Shown: piece after piece, positions 44,926-53,916 of the stretch
How positions within the stretch are numbered: position 1 is the stretch's first letter
Layout of the letters: each line of letters starts with the position of its first letter
Origin: Labilithrix luteola
GTDB lineage: Bacteria > Myxococcota_A > Polyangia > Polyangiales > Polyangiaceae
DNA: 64,000 nt
Direction: 5' to 3'
Assembly (NCBI RefSeq): GCF_001263205.1
Contig: NZ_CP012333.1
Location: 10,025,501-10,089,500, forward strand
The notes under the pieces: generated by a model
The model's database searches: none
Seen by the model: the letters and a program-made list of their open reading frames with translations, nothing else
What the model was told of the DNA's origin: nothing
Made by a program: the position numbers and the translations under genes

Positions 44926-46260
44926 TCAGCGCGCGGGCCACGCGCATCGAAAGCCGACGGTCGGGTAGCCGAAGGACGCGTCCTTGGCCGTCGCCGCCCG
45001 CCGAACCTGCGCCGCATCCACGACCCGCTGCAGAAGGTTGCCCCCCTTGATGCTCCGCACCTCGGTCGCCGCCTTGCACGATGGGTCGCGGAGGAGCGCC
45101 TCCTTCCAGCACGTACCGTCGTCGCGCTCGAATGCGTCCGCCGTCCACTCGCTCAGGTTCGCACCGAGGTCGGCGATGCGCCCGTCGGACGAAAGAACGA
45201 CGTCACGTGGGACGGCCCCGGCGACCGACGGGAGGGTCCGCGTCTCGACGTCGAGTGACGCATCCTCGCGGCACCCTCCGCCGTCAGGAGCGACGATGTC
45301 CACGCACGAGGCGGCGTCGTCCCCCCAGGGCCAAAGCGTCGAGCCTGCGTGACTCGCGACCCGCTCGAGCTGCGCTTCCGTCGGCAGATCACCACCGAGG
45401 CTCTGGCAGTATTTCGAAGCGAGCTGCCAGCTCACGCAGTCGAGCGGCCGGTCGTCCCATGCGCCGGCCACCGAAGTGTAGTCGCAGCGCCCGAGCGGAT
45501 CGGCGCTGTCGTCGGTCGGATCAGTGCTTCGTCCTCGGGAATCGACCGAGGCGACGCCCGACGACCGAACCTCGGCGACGGTCACTTCGTGGTCGCCGAG
45601 GAAGTACGGAGAAAGGACGACGAGATGCTCGGACGCGCCGCCCATCAGGTCGGACGCGATGCTGACGCGCGGATCGCCCATGAAGAAGGCTCCGCCGGGC
45701 ACGCATACGGCACCGCCCGGAACCTCACCACGGCACGGAACCTCGCGCGCTCCGGGCCATGTTCCAACGGCGCTCGCGTTCGGCGGCCCATCGGTGAACA
45801 CGATCGGTGACGCGAGCGTGCCTTGGGGCTTCCCGACATCACCCGTTCGAAACGACGCGGTGATCGAGACGATGCCATCCTCGCCGACGGCCGGAAGGTA
45901 GCCCACGAGCTCCACGGTCGATGCGGCGCGCGGCGTTCCGAGCCCGACGCTGCGAAACATGCGCAGGCGAATGCGATAGCCGAGCACGCGCGGAGGAGGC
46001 AGAAAGCCGAACGAGAAGGTCTTGGTCCGTAGCTTTTCGGCGTCGAGCGCCAGCTCTCGCGAGCACTCGCTGCACGGCGCAGTCGCCCCCGGCTCGAAGA
46101 CTTCGACGAGCACGCGATCGAACAGGCCCGGCGTGCCATCCGACGAGGAAACCGTGGCGTCGGTGTCCAGGTACACCAGCACCTGCCCGCGAGGTGGCAG
46201 CGTCTCGTCGCAGGCAGCGCCAACGGCTCCGAGGAAGATCAAGGTGCGGAGTACACGCAT
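44926..46260 (-). CDS. lipoprotein with FGE-sulfatase (formylglycine-generating-like) fold, non-catalytic
   Basis: A 444-residue lipoprotein (VGAACDE lipobox near residue 17). The N-terminal half is a beta-rich domain. The C-terminal domain matches the FGE/EgtB/PvdO fold: GGAFFMGDP, SPYFLGDHEVTVAEVRSSG, PLDCVSWQLASKYCQSLGGD, LPTEAQLERVAS, LWPWGDD and FRCAW. The Cys pair that defines catalytic formylglycine-generating enzymes is not present in the KGGNL...VRRA region, so it is probably a binding or structural homologue. Its 5' end overlaps the previous gene's 3' end by 22 nt. Confidence 0.83.
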   Translation of the reverse strand: MRVLRTLIFLGAVGAACDETLPPRGQVLVYLDTDATVSSSDGTPGLFDRVLVEVFEPGATAPCSECSRELALDAEKLRTKTFSFGFLPPPRVLGYRIRLRMFRSVGLGTPRAASTVELVGYLPAVGEDGIVSITASFRTGDVGKPQGTLASPIVFTDGPPNASAVGTWPGAREVPCRGEVPGGAVCVPGGAFFMGDPRVSIASDLMGGASEHLVVLSPYFLGDHEVTVAEVRSSGVASVDSRGRSTDPTDDSADPLGRCDYTSVAGAWDDRPLDCVSWQLASKYCQSLGGDLPTEAQLERVASHAGSTLWPWGDDAASCVDIVAPDGGGCREDASLDVETRTLPSVAGAVPRDVVLSSDGRIADLGANLSEWTADAFERDDGTCWKEALLRDPSCKAATEVRSIKGGNLLQRVVDAAQVRRAATAKDASFGYPTVGFRCAWPAR

Positions 46261-47834
46261 CGGAATCCCATCAAACCGTCACCACCCGAGCCGACCCTGA
46301 CCGTTTCACTCCGGTCGATGGGACGAAGTTCGGCCGCCACGGAGGTCCAATTTCCACCGCGAACGCCGTGCACGATCCCCGGCCCCACGCGGCACTCGAG
46401 GCTCTTCGGATCTGCACATTCCGGCGGTGGAGGGAGGCTGCACACCGGATCCTGTAGCGAGGCCTCGACCCAACACTCGTCACGAAACGACGCGGCGCTG
46501 TCGAGGACGTACTCCGAGAGCCCGCCCGCCAGGTCACGAACGCCGCTCGCGGTGACGTCGTTCGACGAGCCGAGCGGCAAGAGCCCCTCCCCCGACGACG
46601 TGCAGTCCGGTCCGAACGAGCTACGACCGTACACGGCGCGATCGCACCTCGGCGCGTCGTCGCCCCACGGATACAGCGTCTTGCTCGCTCTTCCAGCCGC
46701 GAGCGCAGCGTACTCCCACTGCGCTTCGGTCGGAAGTGCTCCCCCTTCGAACCGGCAGAATGCATCGGCGGTTTCCCAGGGCACGCACGAAAGTGGATAA
46801 TCCTCACGACCGCGCGGAGCGACGCTGAACGTGCACGAATCGTCGAGCGCCGTGCCGGGCGGTCCGTCGTGTTCGCTCGCCGAGACGTCGGTGGGCGGAA
46901 CGAAGCCTCGTTCGAGCGCCGAACGATAGCGCGCGACACTGACCTCGTCGCGATCGATGGCAAACCTTGCAATCTGCACGATTCTCTCGGGCGAGGTATC
47001 CGCGCTGGCGCCGCGTTCGCTTGCCCCGACGAAGAACGCGTCGCCGAACACGAACACGCCGCCGGGGATGCAAACCCGCGGGTTCGTCGGGTCGGCCCCG
47101 TCCGGACAGAGCTCAGCGGAGAACGTGCCCACGGTGCTCGCCAGGCCAACGTCGAGCAAGGATTCGAGCGGCACGTCCTCCACGGGGACGAGCATCGTCG
47201 GATCGTCTGACGACTCGCCGACGCACGACGCGGCGGTATCGAGCTCGTCCATGATCGGCATGCGCCCGACGCAAGCGCCGTGCAACATCACCCGGGCACG
47301 CGCCTGCTTCCCCGGAGTCAGCCGCACGCGGATGAGGCGATCCACCGTGACGAGCGGGTTCGGCTCCTGGAGCGGGGTTCGATCGACGCCGTCGACGACG
47401 AGACGCGGATGCCCGTCCCCCTTCGGAATCGCACGGACGAGCTCGGCCAGTTCGGCGCGGACGCGCCCGGTATAGGGAACAAGGCGGCCGTCGAGGTACG
47501 CGCGCAGTCGGACGAAGAGGATGTGCTCGTTCGACGTGTCGTCGGTGAAGAGCCCGAAGCTCGTGGGCCAATCGCGCGCATCGGGGCGAAGATCGTCGCG
47601 CGAAGCGATCCACCTGCCATCCGCGGCGTACGCATCGATACGCAAGCGGGAAACGACGCACGGCACGGGCAGATCGGTGTCGACCACCATCACCACGTTC
47701 CCGTAGGGCGGCAGCTGCTCGCGTTCGCCGGGCGAGCACGCCGGCGCGATCCCGACCAGAACCATCACCGAAAACGTGACGAGAGCTGCGCCAACCGTCG
47801 AGCCAGGAGCGGGCAAGCGAGGCAAGCGTCGCAT
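46239..47834 (-). CDS. lipoprotein with FGE-sulfatase fold, non-catalytic paralogue
   Basis: A 531-residue lipoprotein with a signal peptide ending at IAPAC, first gene of the operon. An N-terminal beta-domain (NVVMVVDTDLPVPCVVSRLR) resembles that of the next gene. The FGE-like domain has GGVFVFGDAFFVG, AIDRDEVSVARYRSAL, PLSCVPWETADAFCRFEGG, LPTEAQWEYAALA, LYPWGDD and FRCVYS. The Cys pair of catalytic FGE is lacking near RGGNWTSVAAELRP. The two consecutive paralogues probably arose by tandem duplication and may work as a heteromer. Confidence 0.84.
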   Translation of the reverse strand: MRRLPRLPAPGSTVGAALVTFSVMVLVGIAPACSPGEREQLPPYGNVVMVVDTDLPVPCVVSRLRIDAYAADGRWIASRDDLRPDARDWPTSFGLFTDDTSNEHILFVRLRAYLDGRLVPYTGRVRAELAELVRAIPKGDGHPRLVVDGVDRTPLQEPNPLVTVDRLIRVRLTPGKQARARVMLHGACVGRMPIMDELDTAASCVGESSDDPTMLVPVEDVPLESLLDVGLASTVGTFSAELCPDGADPTNPRVCIPGGVFVFGDAFFVGASERGASADTSPERIVQIARFAIDRDEVSVARYRSALERGFVPPTDVSASEHDGPPGTALDDSCTFSVAPRGREDYPLSCVPWETADAFCRFEGGALPTEAQWEYAALAAGRASKTLYPWGDDAPRCDRAVYGRSSFGPDCTSSGEGLLPLGSSNDVTASGVRDLAGGLSEYVLDSAASFRDECWVEASLQDPVCSLPPPPECADPKSLECRVGPGIVHGVRGGNWTSVAAELRPIDRSETVRVGSGGDGLMGFRCVYSAP

Positions 47835-47899
47835 CCGCTTCTCACGCTACCATCGGAGGCGGGCTGGCAGCGCTCGCGTTTCGCGTCCGCCCTGCTAGG

Positions 47900-48625
47900 A
47901 TGCGCGGCGTTTCCATGCTGATGCTCTGCGTCTCCGACATTCACGGCAACCTCGACGCTTTGCGCGCCGTCCTGGCGACCGCAGAGAGGCGCTCGTTCCA
48001 CAAGCTCTTGGTTGCGGGAGACATCGTCTTCCCGGGTCCCGCCCCTCTCGAGACGTGGCGTCGTCTCACCGCGGCGGGCGCCGTCATGGTCCAGGGCGTT
48101 TCGGACAAGGCGCTTGCGACGCTCGACCCGAACGCCCTCCACCCGCGAAGCGAGCACGAGCGAGCGATGGTCGAGCGGATGAAGGCCGTCCGTAGCGAGT
48201 TCGGCGACCTCATTCTCGAGCGCATCAAGCGCCTGCCCACCCAAGTTCGAGTGCCCTTGGAAGACGGTGGAGAGCTCCTCCTCGTCCACGGTTCCCCTTC
48301 GGATCCGGCCGAGGCCATGACCTTCGACATGCCGGACGACGAGCTCAACGCGCTGCTCGGTGACGATCCCGCGGACGTGGTCGTGTGCGGCATGAGTCAC
48401 ACGCCCTTCCACCGCACGATTGGCGACGTCCACATCATCAATGTGGGAAGCATCGGCGAGGCGCCGGACGGCTTGCGCACGGCACCGACGTTCCCCGACG
48501 GCCCGCGCCCGCTCGTCGCTCACGCCACCTGGATCGAGTCGACCCCGCGCGGCATCACGGTGGAGCAGATCACCGTTCCTCTCGAGGAGCGCGCGCAAGA
48601 ACACGGGCTCCCCGCCACGCTCTGA
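47900..48625 (+). CDS. YfcE-like metallophosphoesterase
   Basis: A 241-residue calcineurin-like phosphoesterase (start 47900, or ATG 47915). The metal site is visible as CVSDIHGN (Asp, His), VAGDIVFPG (Asp), VQGVSD in place of the usual GNHD, LLVHGSP (His) and GMSHTPF (His). The third block lacks the standard Asn-His pair, so activity may differ. Such enzymes hydrolyse phosphodiesters including cyclic or capped nucleotides. It is divergent from the operon at 47834 with 65 bp between. Confidence 0.82.
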   Translation: MRGVSMLMLCVSDIHGNLDALRAVLATAERRSFHKLLVAGDIVFPGPAPLETWRRLTAAGAVMVQGVSDKALATLDPNALHPRSEHERAMVERMKAVRSEFGDLILERIKRLPTQVRVPLEDGGELLLVHGSPSDPAEAMTFDMPDDELNALLGDDPADVVVCGMSHTPFHRTIGDVHIINVGSIGEAPDGLRTAPTFPDGPRPLVAHATWIESTPRGITVEQITVPLEERAQEHGLPATL

Positions 48626-48705
48626 TCGGCAAGTTTCCGGCACGCTTCAGGAATTGCGTGTCAGGAATTTGATCACATACCTTCGGACCAGCCACGATCG
48701 CGTTC

Positions 48706-49143
48706 GTGGATCGTGGCCGTAAACCGAGCCTCGCGAAGGCGCGCCCCCCGGCGCTCGTCGAGCGTGACGGACATTTTATTCGTACGACCGAAGGACGCTG
48801 GCGAGAGCTGTTCGCCAAGGCGGACGCCATCAGTGAGGGCGCCGTCAAGGACGAACACGGCGAGCGCGTCTGGTATGGGTCGACCAGTCTGATCTTGGGA
48901 TTACCTGTGGATACGCCTGTGGAAGAACGGGCGTTCCTCAAGGCACTTGCTCAAAAGGACGTGCATGTTCACGTGCACGCCCTGCGGTGTGCACACCGCG
49001 AAGCGCAAAGCCGTGCTCCCGCGATGTTGGGACGCCTCGTTTGTGAGGTAACCTTCCACGTCGATCGTCGGGGGTTGAGGATTGACGTCGACGTGCAGGC
49101 GCCCTTGATAGAGCGCCGTAGCGCCGCGAGGTCTGGCCCGTGA
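48706..49143 (+). CDS. conserved small protein coupled to a MerR-TPR regulator
   Basis: A 145-residue soluble protein starting with GTG. The N-terminal half is basic, with ERDGHFIRTTEGRWRELFAK and KDEHGERVWYGSTSLIL; the C-terminal half is beta-rich (VHVHVHALRC, GRLVCEVTFHVDRRGLRIDV). The stop overlaps the next gene's GTG by 4 nt, so it is translationally coupled to the MerR-TPR protein. I recognise no family; a ligand- or partner-binding role for that regulator is inferred. Confidence 0.65.
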   Translation: MDRGRKPSLAKARPPALVERDGHFIRTTEGRWRELFAKADAISEGAVKDEHGERVWYGSTSLILGLPVDTPVEERAFLKALAQKDVHVHVHALRCAHREAQSRAPAMLGRLVCEVTFHVDRRGLRIDVDVQAPLIERRSAARSGP

Positions 49144-50219
49144 CGCAAGAGAGCCCTCCAGAACCGCGCATGTCCAACCCGTCGAACAAGTCCCGCGGCA
49201 GCAAGAAGAAGAGCGGCGTGGTCATTCACGTCGCCTTCGGACCTGGTGGGGGAAAGATCGAGCACGCGGAGGCTCCGCGTGCGGTGACCGGTGGCGCTGC
49301 TGCTGGTGGCGCTGCCGCAGCCGCGCAGCTTCCGGCGCCGAAGCTCCCCGAGCCGGTGACCGATGTCTTTTCGCCGCGTGAAGTAGCGAAGCTGCTCGGT
49401 CTCACGCCGGCTCGCCTCCGTTCGCTCGACAAGGCGCAGATCGTCTCCCCCAGCGCAACCCGCAACGGTCGTCGCGCGTACACGTTCCAGGATCTCATCG
49501 CACTCCGTGCGACCCATGACCTGCTCGCGCGCCGCGTGCGGGTGAAAGACGTCGCCCAGGCCATCGGCGCACTTCGTCGTGCGCTTCCGCGCGTCACGCG
49601 CCCGCTGCAAGAGCTCCGCATCGTCAGCGACGGTCGCAAGGTCGTCGTGCAGGCGGAAGACGGCGTCTTCGAACCGGTCAGCGGTCAGATGATGCTCGAT
49701 TTCCGCGTCGAAAACCTGCGCACCGAGGTGGTTCGCGTTCTCCGCCAAGAGACCGCCGGCACACGCGCACGCTCGGCCTACGACCTCTACATGAAGGCGA
49801 GCACGCTCGACGAGGATCCCGCGAGCTTCGAGGAGGCCGCCTCGCTCTACAAGCGCGCCATCGAGCTCGATCCGCAGCTCGCCATCGCCTACACGAACCT
49901 CGGCAACATTCGTTTCCGCATGGGTGACGAAGTCGGCGCCGAGCAGCTCTACCGCCGCGCGCTCGACATCGACGAGCGCCAGCCCGAGGCTCACTACAAC
50001 CTCGGCTACGTGATGCTGGAACGCGGCTTCGCGTCCCGCGCGGTCACCTACTTCGAAGCGGCCATCAAGGCCGACCCTCGCTTCGCCGACGCGCACTTCA
50101 ACCTCGCGATGGCGTACGAGGCCCTCGGCGACAAGGCTCGCGCGCGCGTCCACTGGAAGCGCTACCTCGAAGTCGAACCCACGGGCACGTGGGCCGACAT
50201 CGCCCGCGATCATCTTTAA
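49140..50219 (+). CDS. MerR-type HTH fused to TPR repeats
   Basis: A 359-residue protein starting with GTG. After a Gly/Ala-rich linker, a MerR-like winged helix lies at about residues 78-130: FSPREVAKLLGLTPARLRSL, SPSATRNGRRAYTFQDLIAL and RVRVKDVAQAIGAL. A linker domain and then three to four TPR units follow (EAASLYKRAIELDPQLAIAY, YTNLGNIRFRMGDEVGAEQLY, HFNLAMAYEALGDKARARVHW). TPRs bind proteins, so DNA binding may be governed by a protein partner. No effector-binding domain is visible. A hairpin terminator follows 6 bp after the stop. Confidence 0.85.
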   Translation: MTQESPPEPRMSNPSNKSRGSKKKSGVVIHVAFGPGGGKIEHAEAPRAVTGGAAAGGAAAAAQLPAPKLPEPVTDVFSPREVAKLLGLTPARLRSLDKAQIVSPSATRNGRRAYTFQDLIALRATHDLLARRVRVKDVAQAIGALRRALPRVTRPLQELRIVSDGRKVVVQAEDGVFEPVSGQMMLDFRVENLRTEVVRVLRQETAGTRARSAYDLYMKASTLDEDPASFEEAASLYKRAIELDPQLAIAYTNLGNIRFRMGDEVGAEQLYRRALDIDERQPEAHYNLGYVMLERGFASRAVTYFEAAIKADPRFADAHFNLAMAYEALGDKARARVHWKRYLEVEPTGTWADIARDHL

Positions 50220-50225
50220 TGTTTT

Positions 50226-50244
50226 GGCCGCTCACGCGGCCTTT
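50226..50244 (+). terminator. possible intrinsic terminator after MerR-TPR gene
   Basis: GGCCGC (50226-50231) pairs with GCGGCC (50236-50241) around a TCAC loop, followed by TTT. The stem is short and the T run weak, so confidence is moderate. Confidence 0.5.
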
Positions 50245-50246
50245 CC

Positions 50247-50377
50247 GCTTCGCGGTTCGCTGTCGCCGAGGCCTCGCGAGCTTCGCGGTTGCTGTTCGCC
50301 GAACCTCGCGCGGTTTGCGGTTTGCTGTTCGCCGAGCCTCGCCCGTTTCGCGGTTTGCTGTTCGCCGAGGCCTCGGC
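50247..50377 (+). repeat. four degenerate direct repeats of about 32 bp
   Basis: Four head-to-tail units share the core GCGGTTTGCTGTTCGCCGAG with substitutions (starts near 50247, 50280, 50312 and 50344). They fill the region between the MerR-TPR terminator and the esterase stop. No open frame fits, and there are no unique spacers, so this is not a CRISPR array. Confidence 0.8.
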
Positions 50378-50412
50378 GGGTCGCTGAGGCCATGGGCGGG
50401 TGGCGTGGCGGC

Positions 50413-51398
50413 CTACTTGAGCATGTCGACGAAGTTCATCGTGGCTTCGATCGAGCCATCCCAGAAGTCGTGGCCCATGTTCCCGTTCTCGCACCAGGCC
50501 ACTTGATTGCCGGTCGCGCAACCGTCGTACAGGACGCACGGCGACGGCGACATGCCGTGGTAGCTGTTCGTGCAGCGATTCGCCCAGATCCAGTGATCGC
50601 GCGAATCGATAGCGGTCGAATAGCTCACGATGGTGTCGAGATCGCCATGGATGCTCATCGAGGAGACAGGCGCCGTCGTGCACTTGTAGTGGCCCGTAGC
50701 ATCGTAGTCGTCAGGGCTCGCCGATGATGGTCCGCCACCCGAGTGGGCAATGATTCCGCGGATGACGTTGCCTTCGAAGCAGCCCAGGTTGTTCACGAAG
50801 AAAGCGCCTTTGCTGAGCCCCCACGCGAACACGCGCTCACGATCGATGCATAGGCGCGAGGCCACGTCGTTGATCAGCGCCTCGACGTAGGGATAGTCGG
50901 CGTTCGTCGCCGGCGGAGAATCGATGTCCCACGTTCCCCATTTGCCGTCCGGATAGACGAAGATCATGTTTCCGTTGGCCGCATCTTCCATGTGCGTCCA
51001 GCTACGGATGATCTCGCCGGTGCCCCCGTCGCCGTGGAAGACGAGCATGACGGGTATCTTCGTCGAACCGTCGTATTTGTCGGCGATGTAGAGCTGGTAG
51101 GTCCGGTCGTCGAGCCGGAAGCCAAACGTCTGCGATCCCACGAAGCCCGTCTTGGCGACGGGTAGATTGCAGCGCGCCGGCGGCGGCGAACCGGAATCGA
51201 CGTTAGGGGGCGGATCGGTTTCGCCTCCGGCGTCGGGGGGTCGGTCACCGAGACCGTGGGTGGCGTCGAGGGCACCGGTGGCGTCGCTTCCTCGTTCGGC
51301 CCGTGGTTTCCGACGGGATTCGAAGACCCGTTGTTCCCGCAGGCTGCGACCGCGCACCACGCCACCACCAGCGCCAACCCCAAACACCGCGACTTCAT
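50413..51398 (-). pseudogene. esterase lipoprotein (LpqC-like), interrupted by a one-base frameshift
   Basis: Two frames make one lipoprotein of about 328 residues. The first (ATG 51398) has a signal peptide with VAAC lipobox and a Pro-rich linker; the second has the LpqC-type hydrolase domain: PVMLVFHGDGG, IFVYPDGKWGTWD, nucleophile elbow WGLSKGAFF, SIHGDLDTI and NMGHDFWDG. They meet at a run of six G (51235-51240): one more G restores the frame. It therefore looks either newly broken or mis-sequenced. It is paralogous in architecture to the esterase at 24000. Confidence 0.8.
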
Positions 51399-51630
51399 AC
51401 GACCAAACCTCGCGCACGACCGCTCGAATCGAGCGGGATGCACCGCACTCTTCCGAAACTCGTGCCACGGGTCGCGGCGACTTCGGCGGAGTGAATTCCC
51501 TCTTCGCGAGCGGGAAGGCGGGCGAGCCGGAGCGAGTCACATCGGCGAGGGCGACGCGCGTTCGGCAGTCACGCCTCAAGGCGCGTGCGCGTTCGCCCTC
51601 GAAACGAAGGCGCTCGCGCACGAGTTCGAA

Positions 51631-52464
51631 TCAGAGACGACGGTGCGACAGGCAAGGCAGCGCGGCACGTACGCGGTCTTGGGCGGCGAAGTCGAGACGA
51701 GCGAGCGCGAAGCCTTCGCCCTCCGCCGCCTGCGCGAGGACGTCGCCCCACGGATCGACGATGAGGCTTTTGCCGTAGGTCTGCCGCCCGCGCGGGTGCT
51801 TGCCGTGCTGCGCAGGCGCGAGGACGAAAACCTGATTTTCGATCGCGCGTGCCCGAAGGAGCACGTGCCAGTGGTCTTTACCGGTCGGAACCGTGAACGC
51901 TGCCGGAACGGTGACGATACGCGCGCCGCGGTCGACGAGCCGACGGTAGAGCTCGGGGAAGCGAACGTCGTAACAGATCGTCATGCCGAGGGTCACGGGT
52001 ACCCCTGCCCGCCCGGCAACCTCCGCAATCGTTGGCTCGGCTCCGGCGCTCGTTGCGCCACTTTCGAGGAGGTTCGTGCCGTCCGGCAGATCGACGTCGA
52101 AGAGGTGGATCTTCCGATAGCGCGCGACGACGCCCTGCCCCGGCGCAATCAGAAGCGACGTGTTGAACGGCCGCTCGCGATCTCCGCTCGCCTCGGGCAT
52201 GCCGCCGGCGACGATCGAGACACGCGACTCCTCCGCTGCGGCAACGAGCGACGAGACGATGGGCCCCATCGCCCCACCTCGACCATCGCCGACCGTCTCG
52301 GCAATCTCGCGCTTCTTCGTCTCGTCGCCCATGAAGGCGAAATTCTCGGGCAATGCGACGAGTTCTGCGCCGGCCCGTGCGGCGTCCGCGATGAGCGCCC
52401 TCGCCCGCCCAAGGTTCGCTTCGACATCGTCTTGGCTCGACAACTGGATGACGGCGACGTTCAC
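51631..52464 (-). CDS. nitrilase-superfamily amidase (Nit/omega-amidase-like)
   Basis: A 277-residue cytosolic C-N hydrolase. The Glu-Lys-Cys triad is visible: Glu in VALPENFAFMG (about 40), Lys in YRKIHLFDVD (about 116) and Cys in GMTICYDVRFPEL (about 160). The FDVD/DVRFPEL motifs match the Nit1/deaminated-glutathione amidase branch rather than plant nitrilases. In family members this enzyme repairs deaminated glutathione or hydrolyses alpha-ketoglutaramate. A ChaC-like gene elsewhere in the window also concerns glutathione, but the two are 31 kb apart. Confidence 0.88.
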   Translation of the reverse strand: MNVAVIQLSSQDDVEANLGRARALIADAARAGAELVALPENFAFMGDETKKREIAETVGDGRGGAMGPIVSSLVAAAEESRVSIVAGGMPEASGDRERPFNTSLLIAPGQGVVARYRKIHLFDVDLPDGTNLLESGATSAGAEPTIAEVAGRAGVPVTLGMTICYDVRFPELYRRLVDRGARIVTVPAAFTVPTGKDHWHVLLRARAIENQVFVLAPAQHGKHPRGRQTYGKSLIVDPWGDVLAQAAEGEGFALARLDFAAQDRVRAALPCLSHRRL

Positions 52465-52518
52465 GACGCTACATGCTCCTTCGCGATGGCGCGGGTCATA
52501 CTACCATGCAAGAGGTCG

Positions 52519-53916
52519 ATGGTCCCCGCCCCTCTCTTCCTCGCACCCATCGACGATACCGTCACGGTCGTCGCTGTCGAGGTCAGCCAGGGATCGGGAC
52601 CTCTCGCGGACGAGCCCATCACCATCGCCACGCTGCGCGCTCGCGACGGCGCCGAGCACATCGCGCGTATCGTCGGCGGTCCCAACGCGCATGGTGGCTT
52701 CACGCGGCTGGCGGGCTACGTCGTACCGGTCGTGGGCATGCGCGTCCGGGCCGACCTGCTCGACACGACCCCCGCGTGGAAACCGGCGGGCGTGCTTCCA
52801 ACACCGCGCACGTCGTTTGCGCTGAACACGCCGGCGGGCACGTGGCCCGATACGGCCCTGCCGGTGACCTTCGTTCTCGCTGGGAGCACTAGCCGCGACG
52901 TCGGCGACGAAGCCCTCGCCGAGCTCGATGTGGCGACGCGAACGTGGTCGAACGTGGATTGCACCGGCTTTCGCGCGGGCGTGGGGGCGAAATCCACGGC
53001 GCCCGCAGGCGACGACGGCATCAACGGCGTGTACTTCCAGAACCAGGAATGGCCGGCCGGCTTGGTGGCCGGTGCCATTGGGCAGACCGTCGTGCACGTC
53101 GACGCAAGCGGCCGCTACCGTGACGCGGACATCCACATCAACAGCAAGAACTTCCGCTTCTCGCTCGATGGGCAGGACGGAACCATCGATCTGCGAAGTG
53201 TTCTCGTTCACGAGCTCGGCCACGCACTCGGTCTCGGCCATTCGACCGATCCGCGCGCGACGATGTTTGCGACGGTCCAAGGGTTGCGCTCTCGATCGCT
53301 CGAGAAGGACGACATCGTCGGTGTCTGCACGCTGTACCCGGGCGAGGGTGAACCCGGTTGCGACTCGAGCCCGTGCCCGTCGCCCCTCCTGTGCGTAGCC
53401 GGTCGCTGTCAGCGGCGTGGCGATGCCACCGACGTCTGCTCGCCATGCGAACGCGTTCCCGGAGCATGCGACGCGGCCGGTGACGATGCTCGCTGTATCG
53501 ACATCGGCGAGGGCGCAACGGCAGGTCGCGTCTGCGGGCGCGCCTGCGAAAACGACACCGATTGCGGCATGGGCTTTCACTGTCGCGATACGACCACGTC
53601 GGGCGATCGCCAGTGTGTCTCGGAAGTGCGCTGCGCGAACGGCGCCAACGTATGTACCACCGACACCGATTGCCGACTCGGCACTTGCCGCGCAGGCGCG
53701 TGCGTCGGGCCAACCACGGAAGACGCCGGAAACGTCGACCCAGCCGCGACACCGACGGAAGCGGGCGTCGCCGCCGACGCGAGCGACACGCCGGTGCACG
53801 AAGCGGGTTGCACGTGCAGCATGCCGAGCGGCGGCTCGCACGCGGCGCCGCTCGGTCTCGTCACGCTGACTTTCGCGACACTGGCGCGAGCCTGGAAGCG
53901 CCGCTCGCGGCGATGA
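52519..53916 (+). CDS. matrixin-like metalloprotease with MYXO-CTERM-like tail
   Basis: A 465-residue exported protein; ATG 52519 is the likeliest start, though an earlier ATG at 52486 exists and no classic signal peptide is obvious. The catalytic zinc motif HELGHALGLGH (about 233-243) with downstream ATMFATV acting as Met-turn is the M10/matrixin signature. A Cys-rich region follows (CSPCERVPGACDAAGD, CGRACENDTDCGMGF). The C-terminus has CTCSMPSGG, a hydrophobic stretch and Arg-rich WKRRSRR, the MYXO-CTERM pattern used for sorting to the outer surface. It is divergent from the amidase gene by 54 bp and overlaps the DUF2325 gene. Confidence 0.84.
   Translation: MVPAPLFLAPIDDTVTVVAVEVSQGSGPLADEPITIATLRARDGAEHIARIVGGPNAHGGFTRLAGYVVPVVGMRVRADLLDTTPAWKPAGVLPTPRTSFALNTPAGTWPDTALPVTFVLAGSTSRDVGDEALAELDVATRTWSNVDCTGFRAGVGAKSTAPAGDDGINGVYFQNQEWPAGLVAGAIGQTVVHVDASGRYRDADIHINSKNFRFSLDGQDGTIDLRSVLVHELGHALGLGHSTDPRATMFATVQGLRSRSLEKDDIVGVCTLYPGEGEPGCDSSPCPSPLLCVAGRCQRRGDATDVCSPCERVPGACDAAGDDARCIDIGEGATAGRVCGRACENDTDCGMGFHCRDTTTSGDRQCVSEVRCANGANVCTTDTDCRLGTCRAGACVGPTTEDAGNVDPAATPTEAGVAADASDTPVHEAGCTCSMPSGGSHAAPLGLVTLTFATLARAWKRRSRR

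Noticed and set aside
50247..50377. Possible CRISPR array
   Set aside because: Units are contiguous and degenerate with no unique spacers, and no cas gene is nearby.
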